Origin: Lutraria lutraria
Taxonomy: Eukaryota; Mollusca; Bivalvia; Venerida; Mactridae
Reading direction: 5' to 3'
DNA length: 64,000 bases
NCBI GenBank assembly: GCA_964023205.1
Contig: OZ026842.1
Span: 34,363,501-34,427,500 of the forward strand
The position numbers were made by a program, and so were the translations under genes. The notes beneath the pieces are model-generated. The model was not told the origin of the DNA. It saw only the letters and a program-made list of their open reading frames with translations, and searched no databases. This document shows, piece after piece, positions 36,584-54,000 of the stretch; the first letter of the stretch is position 1, and each line of letters opens with the position of its first letter.

Positions 36584-36766
36584 CAGAACAACCTCGTCAG
36601 AGAGGTCCTCTCTTGAGCAACAACCTCCCTGCAACAACAGCATAATTCAAAGCCACAGCACGATTCAACTACGTGTATTAATTTAACCTCTCTAGAACAA
36701 CAACCTGTCAACTACAACATATTTTTTTCTACTCCCAAAAGGTGTTGCTTTGGAGAAGTCGCACTG
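36584..36766 (-). mobile_element. MITE family A copy, inverted
   Basis: Read on the minus strand it begins CAGTGCGACTTCTCCAAAGC, and it ends at CAGAACAACCTCG in plus sense at 36584. TA lies at both ends (36582-36583 and 36767-36768). It is opposite in orientation to the copy at 34998-35236 and has no coding capacity. Confidence 0.8.
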
Positions 36767-37429
36767 TACATTACAGTGAAATATGGATATAAAGAAGTAT
36801 TTGTCCGAGTTCCCAGAATGTCACTACGACTGTACTCTACCATATTTGTATGTCACGACCACGGACCAGTGGTTAGTGCACTGAATTTGCAATCTTCGAT
36901 AGCCCGGTCACGGTAGGTTATACCATTCCATTAAAATTTGACAACAATTTCGATTTACCTCTACATGAGGAGAAATTGTCAGTTCCTTGTTGAAGTCAGT
37001 TGAGGAAAACTTATCAGGCGGATCGGTCGCCGTATATAACCGAAAATTGTAGTGTGAATGTGCAAGACACAATTCCTGTCCAGAGTTATGTGCCCTTGAA
37101 CTTAGCTATATAGTGTACAATGGCAGTCTTACATTGTGGAGCAAACTACGTCCACATTTTCTAAGTGATTGAATTGAAACTTATCAATATGAAATATAGA
37201 CACAATTAATTTTCATACCCAGAGATCCACCCATTGTAGAGTTATGTCCCCTTGAAGTTAGCCGTATAGTGTACTATCGTGTTCTTAGTGTCAAAGCGCC
37301 GGTGGGGGTATTAGTCACCTCTGTGACAGGTCTTAAGCGTTATAGATCACCGCCTGTTTCTGCTTTATGTAATGGAAATGGCAGTGTACTATGTCCTATG
37401 TTATATTGTGTCCCGCCGCTGAATTATGT

Positions 37430-37560
37430 TGGATAGATTGGCAGTACCGGCTTGCGCATAGATAATGGTTAAAACTGGGAAGTCCAGGGAAGCTGGTTAG
37501 AATAACTGCCCGTCACGATATAACTGGAATAATGTTGAAAATGGCGTTAAATCGATGAAA
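37430..37560 (+). repeat. SINE-like repeat, inverted relative of 685-790
   Basis: Shares AGTCCAGGGAAGCTGGTTAG and CACGATATAACTGxAATAATGTT with the reverse complement of the segment near 685-750. No coding content. Confidence 0.6.
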
Positions 37561-38267
37561 TAAATAAAATTATGTTTCGACAAGAACTAATTAGACAGCG
37601 CAACAACATTATAGACTTCCATACAAGGAAAATATCATGCTTTATCTATTTATTCAGTGATTCACTGATTCAGAACTGAATTTTGATTAATCAACAGCAA
37701 GGTTCTATCTTTGTATTTGAATTCTAAGCCGGAGTTTTTTTTAAATAGTTGCTGTGTTTGCAATGGACACTTAATGAAGTAACCAATTCAAATATTTAAT
37801 GATAATAATAAGCTCAATAATTTTAATCACAAAGCTGAGATTGGAAAACATGATCAGTTTTTTATGTTCTTCTTGATCCAAATCCCCATTGATATTGATT
37901 GATCGATAGGGACTCGGGTGAAGCTTTCCTCTGGGGTCTAATGTCGCATCAACAGTCAGGGTCACTTGGCTTCCTTTCTAGTTTTAACAATGGAGGAAGA
38001 CTCAAGGTTAACACTTGAAGGAAGAACCGCCGACACTTGGTAAGATAACTGGACTGCTTCCTATCACGTGAAATAGTTTTAGTTCCTGATGATAATTGAA
38101 CTCATAGCGCTGATAGGGACTATAGCTCGAACATGTGCTTTGAGCCGTGACGGAAGAATACACTAAATCAACTGGGGGTGTGAATAGTCGAAACATAATT
38201 ATGTTATTGAATAAAAGGCATCTAATGGCGGAAAATAGATATGACGAATATAGCACAACGGTATTTG

Positions 38268-38350
38268 TAAGTGTCGCTGGTGCGGTGGTTAGAACACACT
38301 CTCATGAACCAACAGGCTTGAGTTCAATTCCAGATTTGTTCCGAATATAC
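38268..38350 (+). repeat. tRNA-like SINE head
   Basis: An A-box-like TGGTGCGGTGGTTAG and a B-box-like GAGTTCAATTCC are spaced as in a tRNA gene, but the stems do not form a convincing functional tRNA. It is most likely a tRNA-derived SINE fragment. Confidence 0.5.
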
Positions 38351-39006
38351 GAGTACATATCCCCTGTATGACTTGAATTATTCTGAATAATTTCGTCATA
38401 ACACTTGGTCAAGCTATATAGTGATCAATACGTATTCAAAACAAATTCTAAAAAAAACATACATAATGAAATTGTAACAATGTACAAAAATGTATAGTAC
38501 CTATACATTGTAATTATCTTTCAAAAACGACATTGTATTTGCACGGTAGTCTAGCGTATTATAAATGGGTGATCGTACACAGTGTTTGCTCTGCTGGTAA
38601 ATAAATACAAAAATAATGCATCAAAAATACAAAACGGCCACTCTTTCTATTTTTGATATATATTATGTACAAAGCTACTCAAATTTCCTTTTTGACAATT
38701 GGAGATTTTTTTTCAAAACACTTGAACTATTGATAGTATCGTCTCAAATTGCTGTATTGATTGACAAAACAACATACTCATTCATTATATCATTTACACG
38801 CTTTCGTGAATTAGGGCAATTAACAATTCAGTAAAAAAGAAAATAAACGAAAAGGACTTGCATACGTCATATCCGACTCCATGACTACGAACTTGTATCA
38901 ACAAACGAAACACTCCGGTTGTTATTGACTTTCTCTCACTTACAAAAAGGACAGCTATAAGTTAAATTGCGTTTTTAAGCATCGGGAAGAATTCTAAACG
39001 AACAAG

Positions 39007-41978
<2,972 letters not shown>

Positions 41979-42377
41979 AACCTTACTCTAAAACATGAAC
42001 TTTAAAACACAGCATTCTCTTTATAAAAGAACTGTTTTCTTTCTACGCACAATCTTCCTTGTGTTTCTACATATTTTGTTTTATAAAACAAGAAGCAAAT
42101 GAGTAAACATTCAAATGCTTAGGTGAACAGAGAAGTTGCAGAAGTTTGATGCTCTTAATTGGATCTAACAATATTCAAATGTCGAGAAAGTTACTAAATG
42201 AATATTTGTCTAAGTTATACAATTACCTTTGGATGAAATTTGTTTAAAATGCAGTGAATTAAAATTCAAGCCACCAGCGTGTTTAAGTGATGTATTCATT
42301 CATATCACTCTAATTGTTGTTACAAATATCTAAATTATTGTTACTAACATGTACGTATATTCTTGTTTTCTTTTCTA

Positions 42378-42383
42378 AATAAA
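42378..42383 (+). terminator. Polyadenylation signal of beta-tubulin
   Basis: AATAAA 400 bases after the stop codon, followed by T-rich sequence (TTTTCTTTTTC and later TTGCTGTTTTTTTTC) that fits a downstream element. Confidence 0.7.
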
Positions 42384-42854
42384 TTTTCTTTTTCTAAAGA
42401 GTTGCTGTTTTTTTTCAATCATGTCAGTGTTATTTAAGGAACGTACACCGTGACTTCGGTACAGTCTCGCCTCGGCTGTACCTGGTAAGCCGATTTTGAA
42501 ACTACATGTACTTATAATTTCCCAGATGCAAAACTGACAAATATGGCAGTCTCCACGAAACAAAAGGCTGCCGTTTCACCGTACTGTTAAGTACTGTAGA
42601 AAACGAGTATTTCACTGCTTATATACAATTCTTAAATGAAAATGCCAGGCAGTCTTCAACACCGAATTGTATAATCATTTGGCACAAAAAAGGCAGCCAT
42701 CTTGTTTCCTGTATACTTATTTAACTTCAAATTTAACCATGAGATTAAATTCAACCAATGTATTAATAATTAGGTTGAAGCTGCTGATTGACTTCAGATT
42801 AACAAAATAATGACAACTTACTAGTATTATTTGTTAGTTTGTTTGAGTTTTATG

Positions 42855-42970
42855 ACCCTTTTCAACAGTCAGAGTCTACAAGGCAGTTCAACCTAAACAT
42901 CGTTCCTGAGAAGAACCAGTACTAAACTCCCACCCTCTGTAAGCAGCTGCCAACTTTCTCATATAGGTTG
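42855..42970 (-). repeat. SINE body fragment
   Basis: Shares CCCTTTTCAACAGTxAGAGTC, CATCGTTCCTGxGAAGAACCAGT and GTAAGCAxCTGCC with 8405-8520, without the tRNA-like head. Confidence 0.6.
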
Positions 42971-44352
42971 ACGCATACATGTATTTTTAAATTCATGTAA
43001 CTCAAGTATTTACTATATTTAGAAAGCTACAAATATCGCATATGCAATTTTACTAAATTTCGTCCATTTTTTCCTAAAAGTTTCTTTTAGCAGTGTCATT
43101 ACACACAGATATAGGATATATACCTTAACATGTGTGACTAAAATATGAATAATCTACTTTTTCACTAAAAAAAAATCTTCAACAAAGAACTAAGGGGTCA
43201 TAAGAAGTTTAGTTGAGCTTACATTTCTACTTAGTAAAAACAACAACACATATATTACATCATGAATGTTTAATGACATGGTGGTGATGATGAAATGTAT
43301 ACAAATATGATACATGAAGTTTATCTACAAAATGCTGGACTTAAAACCTTAAATATGCTGTCAACTGATAAATAGATAACTAAATGCAGACAACTAACAT
43401 AGATTTATACAAAATTATGGTTAAAAATTTGAAAAACATCCAATAATAATTAAAACTGTATGATAACAAATGTATAAAAGAACTACTAATCATTTCAATC
43501 AGAGACTGTGTAATTAAATTAATATTGTAACCAGTCCAAAAATGCAGCTCAGCCATTGGTCAATTTTAAATCTGTGTTTAAAAATAACCAATCACAAGCC
43601 ACAGGTATTTGACTGGTCTCTAATATTTTATTTTACAACCTTTAACTCTAGCAATTATAATGATGTACTAACTTAATATTAGTACAGGTGCACTTAAGTA
43701 AATCAAAATTTGATTTGCTTGGATAATAAATTTGAGCTAAATCTAAATTATTTTGTAAAGAAGGAATATTTGTCAAATATGTCCCAACAAAAATGTCAAA
43801 TATAAGTTTTTAATATGTAAGTCATAATTAGGCGAAAATGCTATAAAATGAAAATGGCAAAATATACCACTGCTGTAAATAACTCAGTTTCAGGGTTTGA
43901 CTAGTAGATAATTCTACAGTCAACTGCAATGTTTCAACATTAGTTTGACTAACAAATGAGGAGAATGGTCGTACCCCTCTCAAATGATTGTAACAGATTT
44001 ACACATTTCACAAAAATCATCCAATCTGCAGACTGACATGCCACACCCTGTTAGGTAATATGCTTGAACCAATTAGCTGATCAATTTCCTAGCTTCTAAT
44101 ACACCAGATATAAGTTATTGCCAATAATATTATGGGCTGTGCCAAACTAAAGAGAGTGCATACCACACAGTTTCGGGAAATTGAAAAAATATTCAAAATT
44201 CAGTAATTCTAACAGATGAACAAACAAGTAATAGTGATTCATGAATTCATTGGAATTAAAAATAAAACAATAACAACTATAAAATGGACTGTAAAGAACA
44301 TTAAATGTGAATCATTGATAAGAATTATACTCTATTATCACTTTTCATAGTA

Positions 44353-44554
44353 CAGTTAAACCTGTGAACAATGACCACCCTTAGGAAAGACAAAATGTGG
44401 CCTTTATTGACCAATGACCTTTATTGAGAGCCTGGAGGTCATTTTGTTTTAAATAATCAATGACAGTTTTAAAAGAATGGCCTTTATTCACAGGGTGACC
44501 TTTATTCACAGGGTGACCTTTATTCCAAGGCAGCTACTTACACAGGTTTGACTG
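44353..44554. mobile_element. MITE family B copy
   Basis: Begins CAGTTAAACCTGTGAAC after TA and ends GTTTGACTG; the terminal repeats are inverted. The interior repeats 'ggcctttattcacagggtgacc', partly duplicated in tandem. Related to 46352-46525 and 7210-7395. It supplies several TTTATT (AATAAA on the minus strand) motifs downstream of the EMSY stop codon. Confidence 0.8.
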
Positions 44555-45008
44555 AGTATGATATTAGCACTAAAACTGTAGAATCTTAAATTTTGCATAC
44601 TTCTACAAACATCAAATTATTAATTGGAACTTTTTTCGTTTTAAGCTTGATTTGTTACCTGTAAAAGGTTCAATTTAATTCATTGTTAACTTTTTCTTTT
44701 TTTTACTGATATGGTTTGAGAACCATGTAAACTCAATTGGTACAAAATTACCTCATCTAACTCGTAATATATATATTTCATTAGCAGTTGGATTGTTTGA
44801 GCACACCAACAATACATTTACTGTTAGTAGATGGCAGCTGTAAAGTAATCATAAGACATCCCAATGAAAAACATTTAATGTAACTTGACAATGTCTGAAC
44901 ACAATCGTTATGAGATATAAATCTGCATGTCATGATAAAAATCATAACAAATCCGATACTTTTAACATGCAAAATAAAAACATGGTCAACAATTTTAACA
45001 AAGAGAAA

Positions 45009-48000
45009 CTATGGTCGAATTGGACTTCTATCTGTTCTTGGCTTTTTGGAGACTGGTGAAGCTATATGTGTCTGAAATGAGAAAGAGAACCATACAGTAT
45101 GACAATATTAGACTGTTTTCTTTGAAGTTGGTTTAATGCTGCTGTTTAACAACATTTCAATAATTAATGCCAGCCACTTCACCTTACCAGTTTTTCTTGA
45201 CTGTATTCTAACGAGTAATAATTAATCCTTTAACAAGCAGCTCTTCAGCAACTTCTCCACAAATGGAGGAAAATTGACATGTTTGTCAGATTCTGATTCT
45301 GATCGCCGGTTTACAAGTCATAAATATCTACAAAAATCCCTAAGGTGACACAGATGAAATTTGAAGAGTCACCATCAATATCATACTGGAAGTCGAAGAG
45401 CAATAAAATAGCAGCCATATTACTGCTAACTTTTGACTTTTTCATCATTCATAAAATCTACTACAAAGAAAAGCTCAGTTTGTCATAATTTCACCACACT
45501 ATACAAAATAACAATGGAGCAAGAATTGTATAAAAATGACAATATAGTCATCATGAAAATATAAAGGTCAACTGATTATAAAGGTCGACAGTGTATAAAG
45601 GTCAACTGTGTAAGATATGACTTCTTTCCCTTTGGTGACCTTTGTTTTACATGTTTGACTGTAATCAATTCTTAGCTGATTCCTGATCTCTGTACGTATC
45701 TTACCTTTTGCCATTTTTCTAGTAGTTTATCATACTCTAATTGATAATATTGAAACACTTCATCACAGTCCTTCCGAACGAGACTTTGTTCCGGGTTATA
45801 TAAATAACAATTGTCCTTCACTAACATCATATCTGCATGATAGTCATCAAACTCCAGGTACTTTCCAGTCTGAAAATTTACACAGAAGTATATCATAACA
45901 ATTCGCATCCCCAAAGTACCCCACCCACAATTTTTAGGCTTTTATGTAGTATTGTTTAAGATATACCCCACCCACATAGTTAGGGCTGGTGTCAGGAGTT
46001 TTTCTAAGACATGCCCCTAACCATATTATTAAGGTCTTTTTAAGGATTCAGAAGAATCATTTCTCACATTTAGTACACAAAAGTCATTAAAAACTTTCAA
46101 ACCATACAAATTTGGAAAATGTAGGGAAGAGTAGAATGCTGGTATTAACAATTCAATCATAGCTATCATACTATGTAAGTGGGAATTACAGCTTGTCTAA
46201 ATGTTGGCTAATGCGTAACTCTATGCATTTCATGTCCATATATGTTCCCGGTAATTGATTTTTTGACAGAAGTTGTATTTGTTGACAATGTAGAACAAAA
46301 CATTGTTTGTGTGGTAAGACATTATAGTCAGCAGTATTATTTGTGAAAATACAATCAAACCTGGGAACAAAGGTCACCCATGAGAAAGACAAAATGAGAC
46401 CTTTATGACAGGTAACCTTTATACAGAGGTCATTTTGTTCTAAATAATCAATGACAGTTTTTAAAAGAATGGCCTTTATATGCAGGGTGACCTATATTCG
46501 GTGGCCGCTAACACAGGTTAGACTGTAGGTCATTTGCGAAAAATGCTAATATTTCCACAACACAAACTTTACCACTGATACAGTATAAACAACAAAACAA
46601 CATCATCTGAGAATAATACAATTCACAAAAACAGTTCATCAACCATAACAATAGGGTAAAAATAAATAACTGGACTGTTGTTACCAAAGATATATTGGGA
46701 GTGTTTATGTGCACAGCACACTGTGTTCTTCCCATAGTTGCACAGTATTTCAGCTCCAGACTAAAGATTCATAAACTTCATAAGATAGGACATATTCTGA
46801 GAAAATCCTAGACATAATGTTGTGTTAGGGTTCGTAAAATTAAAAACACTTTTATGCTTAGGTGGCTATTTCACACTACCGGTTGTATATGCTTTATAAA
46901 TTTCTCAACTAAACAATATTCCATCAGGCATGGCCTTTCAGCATATTTAGCACTGTAACAGTAGGATTAGTAGAGAGTTAAATACAAAACATACCTCTAG
47001 CTTTTTCTTTATAGTACCAAAATCCATAGGATTTTCAACAATAGTATAATAGTCTGGGGCATCTGCAGGATCCACTAAAAATATGCACATTTTTATGATA
47101 AAATAGTAGACTAAATTTCCCAACAATCATCATATGAAAATAGAATTTAAACTTATATACAAATAAACTTTACAATTCAGAAAATATTAAGGGTTATCAT
47201 ATCAATTTGTTTACTACTTCTGTCTTAAGGGTCACAAAGGGCCAGTAGTCATAGTCTCTCACCAGCAATCACTCCCTCCTGACCGCTACGAGCTCAAATC
47301 CAGATGGGAACCAGACATATTTCATAATGCTAGGAAGCTTCACAGCTACAATACAGAAGTTGGTGGTTCCAACTAGGTTAAAGCGAGAAAAAAAACACTA
47401 AATGACCCTGGTTGTTGGAGGATTGTTAAACCCCAGTCAAAATGATAAATTTGTATTTAACAAAAATGAACTAAAAAAGAAAACATCTGACAAATATACC
47501 TGGTTGTGTGAACCATGTAGCTGCATTTAAATCATTCTTATCTCTGTTAGCTCCTCTATACTTGGCCACCTTATTCAAAACTCTGAAAAGCGATGGGGAA
47601 ATTAATTAATATCCATCAATATTTCAAAGACTTCTGAACCTTCAACAAGCCACATTAAATATTGTTTTGGAGATCAAATAACAGTGCTTGACCAGCTCAG
47701 ACAATACAAAAGAAATACAGGAAAACTTAGTGATTACTGACATTTTAAACAAGCCGTTTGTCATCTTTTTTCCCTGTGATATTTTACAGCAAAACCGTTC
47801 TTAAAGAAGACTTTGCTGCATGCAAAATTTAAGTATTTAGAGCCAGTACCTCTCTCTGGTCACTATTCCACTAAACATTCCTTAAAAATTTCAAAAGATT
47901 TCCTTAATGGTAAAATCACGTGCATACAAGAACCATAACATTTAAACTAATTTTAGTGGGTTGTTTGAGCCACTAAATTCAGAAAAAATGTTTGTCTGAT

Positions 48001-51000
48001 TCTCAACGTTATACTATTAATCAAGTGTTCTCTTACCCAAAGGCAGCCCTGACCCAACCCCCAGGGGCACCACCTCCTGCGGGTGGGGAACCAGTGATTT
48101 CTTCACCAGATAATACTTTACGTTTCCGTCGACCTGGTAGCACTTGGGCATCTATTGACTGTAAACCGTCTAGCTGAGATTCAGAATATATTACTGTACC
48201 AGCTGAAAATACAATCATAGATAAATATTTACTTTAAAGAAGAGTGTCGCAAGCAATACCACGCTCGTTTACTTGCTGCATCAGTGAGATCTACCAGACG
48301 CAGACAAGGCAGTGATCACAATAGATTAACTTTTTCTTCAACAGCCGAGCTTAAAATAGGCAACCAATTCGAGAATAGACTAAATATAATCAATATAATC
48401 ACATTTGTAATTTGACTCAAAAAATTTATCAAAATACAGGACTTTTTTCAGGTTTAAATTAATTAAAAGGAAACCAAAAGATTGAAATACCGGTAGTACT
48501 GACAAAATAAAAGTAAAACACAACATGATAATAAAATAATCATAACCCCAAATTCACAATTTTCTTTCTTAACCCAGATTTCTAGAAAAATGCAGTTTAG
48601 TACAACAAATGATTGACTTACCCCCAGAAACTGTTTCTTCACTCCCTATCTCCTCCACATGACCAATACTAACATCACTAACAAAATCAGCTTTATCAGA
48701 CATCTGCTGACTCGTGAAATCTTCTATCTTCATATAAGATGTATCGAGACCACTAGGTTCAACCGTTACATGAATACTAGCACTAGAGGTAACCGCAGTA
48801 GTCTGGAAAGTTATACGATAGTCAAATCTTAAATGTCAGTAATTTGTTGATTCATAATTATAATTTACATACACAACTCAAAATTATAGAGTTTCCAGAA
48901 GTCCATTTTGGAATCATGATGCACTAACATATCATTTTGAAACTCGGCTATTTACTATTCTGCCTTTTCAAAGACCTCTTCAGCAACTATCCCATAATCA
49001 TCTCAAGAGTGAAAATTTACACATTTTTAAGGTACACACCATCAACACATAGGTATATAATATACTAGTCTGTACGTACGTAGCAAGTTCAACTTTTCAG
49101 ACAAATAAGTTTCCTAGCAAGTTGCCCTTTTTTCATAAATGGAAAAACAGTTTACGACAACCAGTTTCAAAATCATAATTTAAACACTGTTCAAGTGAAA
49201 ATAAGTATCAATAGTTTTCAATACATATTGTATTTTTTCGCATACAAGATATAATAACTCTGTTACAAATAAGCATAGCAATAACATTAACATAGGATGA
49301 TTAAAATGAAATATAAAGAATGAACTTTAAGTTACTAGTAAAACCCTAATTTAAGACCACTGTTGGGACAAAAATGATGTTGATATAGAGTAGGTCTCTC
49401 ATTGTCAAGTTGTAATATACAAGAAATATTGAAAACTGACCTAGAATAAAGCTATCTTTAATAAGGTGGTTCTTACAGTAACACTGAAGTGGTCACTAAC
49501 AGTGGTTTCACTGTATTCAATATATGGAAGTAATCAGTGATTTTTTCCTTCTTTGTTACCGACCCCTCCCAATAGCAAATAGGCTTCAATTTCCCCAAAT
49601 CTAAATGGAGAAATTCCCAATAAACATTAAAAAGTCTTTCAAAATCGGACACAAAATGACAAGGTTATGACCCTATTTTGACAAGAAGTATAGTATACTA
49701 GTCAGTGCAAAAAAACCCAGAGAATTTGATTTATTTGGCATTGTCTGTTGATAAAATCTCCCAATAAACTAGTTGTCACGACTCCAAAATTCCCAATCTG
49801 GCCAGACTGGGACCCATTCCAAAAGGGATGAAAGAAATCAATGAAGTTCAGATTTAAGTATAGATACAAATCTTAATTCATATAACAATCTACTCACCGG
49901 TTTTGTTGGTACAATACTGATAGATGAGGATTTTCCGGATGCAGTTTTGATAATATTTTGTATGGGAATGAATGCACTTGGCTGCACTCTGACGGATGGC
50001 GACGTTGTTGTGATTGGTGTTGTCACAACAACCTTTTGAACTAACACCGTTTCTGATGATGACGATGATGATGAAGACACTGTAGATGTTGTTGTTGAGT
50101 CTTCAGATACAGAAACTGCTAAAAATTCCAAAATTTATTATTAGAATTTAGATGCATTATTTTCTTATTTTTACCCGTAGATACTAGCACTTATCTGATT
50201 ATCATGCCAAGTTGATATGACTGAACTATACTTTAAATTAACCATCTGATTGGTTGACAACATTTAAATTGTTAACAATAGTTTTGACAAAAATTTGATT
50301 AAGATCAATTTCAACAAAAAAATTTGTGTAACATTAGTTGTTAACAATTTCTGTAAAACATTTGAATGGTTAATGCAATAATTCCAATCGAACTGCAAAA
50401 GCAATTTTCCAAATTCAAATAAAAAATACCTGTCTCTGAACTGCTAATTTCTTGACCAACAGATGCACTGGATGAACTCTCTACTGTAACACTCTTGTTG
50501 CCTTGGTTACCATCTTCAATGAACTGGAAGGGGTCAAGGTCAATCTGAGCTTGAGCCAGTGAACTGCTCAGTAGGTCATATTTTTTGGAATCTCCCTCAC
50601 TAGAACTCACAACAACTTGTTGTTGACCATCAGTTATCTTTATTCCACTTATCACTCCAGCTTTTTGAACATAAAACATACCAGTCTGGGGGTCAAGGTC
50701 ACCAGAATCGGGTCCTTTCGGATTTGCCGGGGGAATGACAGGCGCAACTGGGGGAGTAGGTTCTACAGTCGGAACAGCCACATTTAAAGGAACTGCTGTC
50801 AGTATTTCTTCCTCACTATCATCAGCACCCGCAACAACATTCTGTGGCTCTGTTTGAATGTACGGTGTTGGAGTGTCTTTATCTGATTGGTTTAAAATTG
50901 TCATAGCTTGTTCTATGGTGTAAAATTGCTGTTGATTTAACTGATCAGAGATTTGGCTTATATCAACACTAGATGACTTTTGCACTGTGACCTTTGGTTT

Positions 51001-54000
51001 TGTACCAGTCTGATTGTTTTGCATGTCGAGTAAAGACTGGATGGCAGCAGCTGTGTCGGCTGATTCCGCCGTGTGGGTGTAAGTGTTACCTTGTTCATCG
51101 GTGACATCATACTCAAACCATTCATTATTTGGCATTGAAGTTGATACTGAAATATTAACAAACCAATATGTTCCACATAAGGTAAAATACAATTCACAAT
51201 TATGATTATAATTTGGTCAAAGGAATCTGTGTACATGGTATGTGTGAAAACTTACTATTACAAAGACATAAGAAGTGATTTTATGTTTTTTTAAACGTTT
51301 TCTTTTAGGAAATCACAATGAAATGATCACTGAAAGTAGAATCAGTTAGTAGCTTTCCTTCAATTGATTTTGTCCTGAAAAAATGAATAAATAGAAACAT
51401 GGATTTTAAACATTTTCTATAATAAGTAGCATTTAATTGATTTTTTTTCTGAAATCTGTGAATTAATGATTTTTACCTTTTGGCTGGGTTCCTTCCTGTG
51501 CAGCAGAAGTAAGAGCAGCCAACTGTGCCTCATCTAGATTTAGAGTTACTTCCCCTGGTTGATTTTCCTGGCTAGAGTCTGGCACTATGCCAGCGGCTTG
51601 TATTAAATCTTGTAAGATATTTGACGATGTTTGAGATGCATCTGATTTTGACTTCTGCAGTGATTGGCTTATCTGTCAAAGAAAATATCATTTAATTTCA
51701 TTATAAAAATCAATAGTTGTCAAGTCAATCTGACTTGCTATAACATTTTGGGTTAGAAACGCCTCGGTCAACATTACTTGTCTCGGGTGAACAGTATGTT
51801 CTATCACCCTATGTGGGATGTGATATTTATACATCATTACCAGATGCCTTAAGGGTCACACAAGGAGCTCCTAATGACCTTGACCTTTATACATATTGTT
51901 TTTGTAAGACACACTCTATCATGAATATGACAGCATCATAAATATTTTGTGCAATCCTAAAATAAATCACACAAATTTTGGTCTAATCAACAGTAATCTA
52001 GGAAGATAAAAATGCACACATACACCAATCATCCACTAAATGGATATTGTTCATCTCGCAGCAACAGAAGAAGCAAAAAGAGTGCTGAGATCAGTGAGCT
52101 GTTCAGTGAGATCTATCTACCTATGAAGTTTCATGTTGCTACCTCTTATAGTTTCTGAGCTTACATTAAAGTTTCTGTACAGATGCCAACACTGACACAG
52201 ACGATGCAGGGATCACAGTAGCTAGACTTCTTCTTTGAAAAACGGACAAGCTAAAAATGTACATTCCACAAAATTTCTAATAAAGATTGACAAGCAACTA
52301 TAGGTTACTGAAATTAACATTCAAGAAGCTTTACCTGTTTGGCTAAATCACCGTGACCTGATGTAGTGACAATCACCTTTCTCTGCGAGTCTGATGACCG
52401 TCCAATGTTTGCTGTAGTTGTGGTAACCACGTACTGCTTGGTGGGGTCTTGTTTCTGTAGAAAGCTTACTAATTCCTGAAATTCATGTGATATGAATACA
52501 TGAAGAACATTGCCAAACTATCATAAAACACTAAGGTCATATTCGCATGCTATCGAACATAGTTGTGATATCATGTCGCTAAACATTTTGACCAAGTTTG
52601 GTGAAAATCAGATGGGAACTGTCCAACTTAGAAATTGGTCAATGTCAACTAAATGAACTTGTTCTAAAATCATTACTAAAGAGAGTATTGGCAACCAGGC
52701 TAGTAATTGTGCATAATCAGGATACCATGGCAAATTTGCTGTAGACTGAATGAACTATTCAACTAAGAGATTAAACGTCTACAGTAGATGACAAGATGAT
52801 AATAAAAATCTAAAAATAAACAACCTCGATACTTGGCAAATAAAAATCTGTTGACGCATGTTTTGTTCTGCAACAATACAGCAAAAGATATATGACTGGT
52901 TCAATTCCGAAGCATAAGCATGTATCTGAGAGGGCCTCCGTAGTTGAGTGGTTATGGTATCTGGCTAGTAATCACTGAGGAATCACATGAGGAAGCTGTC
53001 CAACTAGCTTACAGAAGGCTGTTGGTTCAAGTCAGGTGTACATCTCTTCCTCCATTATTGAGAGTAGAAAATGTGATAAATGACCATAGCAGTCGGTATG
53101 AGATTAAACCCTAATGAAAAATAATAAGTATGCATCTGTTGTTACTAACCTTCTCAAATGGACTGGATATAACTGCAGTGGCTGCTTTGCCTCCACTGGC
53201 ACCAGGACTTGATGGAAGTCCAGCTCTTCTAGGTTGAGTCTTCTGTACAACAATCACATTTGGTTTGGCACCTACGTAACAGAACATTTATCTAGTTAAA
53301 TTATCACAAAATGCACCTATCAAAATTATCATTTATCCAGTAAAATTGTCACAAAATTCACAAATCAAAATAACCATTTATTTAGACAAATTGTCACAAA
53401 ATGCACCAATCAAACATCATTCATAAAGTCAAATTGTCACAAAAAAACAATCAGCTGAAGATTAAATGGGTCTTGTTTAACATGAAGCGCAGACAAGCTC
53501 TTTTTTCATTATTTCATGCAACATCAGGGGCCATAATTCAAAAGTAAAAGGGCAATTTTGCTGCTTAATAAATTTGGCCGAGATATTATGCCAATAAACA
53601 TTTTGATAAAGTTTTTCCAAGAAAAAACTAAAAAGACCTAAAACAGAAAACAATCACAGATACTCCCATAATGCATCCTATAAAACACTCATAAAGTATA
53701 CAACACATATATATTTAGTCTACGACAATAAAACGTGTAATACATGTTTCAATCTTAAATCTAGTTAAACACTAAATACTGGAATTTTTCTATAAGTTAA
53801 GGGCAACTTTGTTAAAACATAGGGGCACTTTACAGAACCACTTTATAAGTCACACTTATTTTTCTCCGATTACTGAAGGAGTGCTGACAATGAATATTCT
53901 TCAGGCTGAAAATAAAAATAAGTTCGTTTGGAGTACTCCAACCCAGAATTTTAGCAACCCAGAATTTTAACACTGGGTAGGTAGGTAGGTAGGTAGGGAT

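Larger units (their letters stand above)
36767..38930. other. Gene-free spacer with SINE-like repeats
   Basis: Between the inverted MITE and the beta-tubulin start. Repeats seen: a tRNA-like stretch at about 36848-36925, two related blocks at 37060-37130 and 37225-37290 that both contain 'agagttatgtccccttgaa.ttagc', a SINE-like segment at 37430-37560 matching 685-790 inverted, and a tRNA-like repeat at 38268-38350. No gene is recognisable. Confidence 0.45.
42400..45008. other. Convergent intergenic region between beta-tubulin and EMSY
   Basis: Contains the ends of both 3' UTRs, a SINE-like fragment (42855-42970) and a MITE at 44353-44554. No gene is seen. No strong minus-strand polyadenylation signal for EMSY stands out, other than TTTATT (plus sense) repeats within the MITE, the nearest about 485 bases past the EMSY stop. 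Confidence 0.45.
45705..47582 (-). other. Bromodomain-encoding exons of EMSY
   Basis: Three exons (47582-47500, 47074-46995, 45869-45705) encode the whole fold. The shelf-like W-F-x-Q-P-V (W1113) and ZA-loop PDYY and PMDFGTI are present. So is the acetyl-lysine-contacting Asn in CYLYN. These pocket residues match functional bromodomains of the BRD4 type, so acetyl-lysine reading is likely. The phases (2, 1, 0, 0) link the exons to the preceding EMSY exon and to the final exon without a break. Confidence 0.9.

Noticed and set aside
38268..38350. Functional tRNA gene
   Set aside because: A- and B-box-like motifs are present, but the acceptor and anticodon stems do not pair convincingly; a SINE head is more likely.
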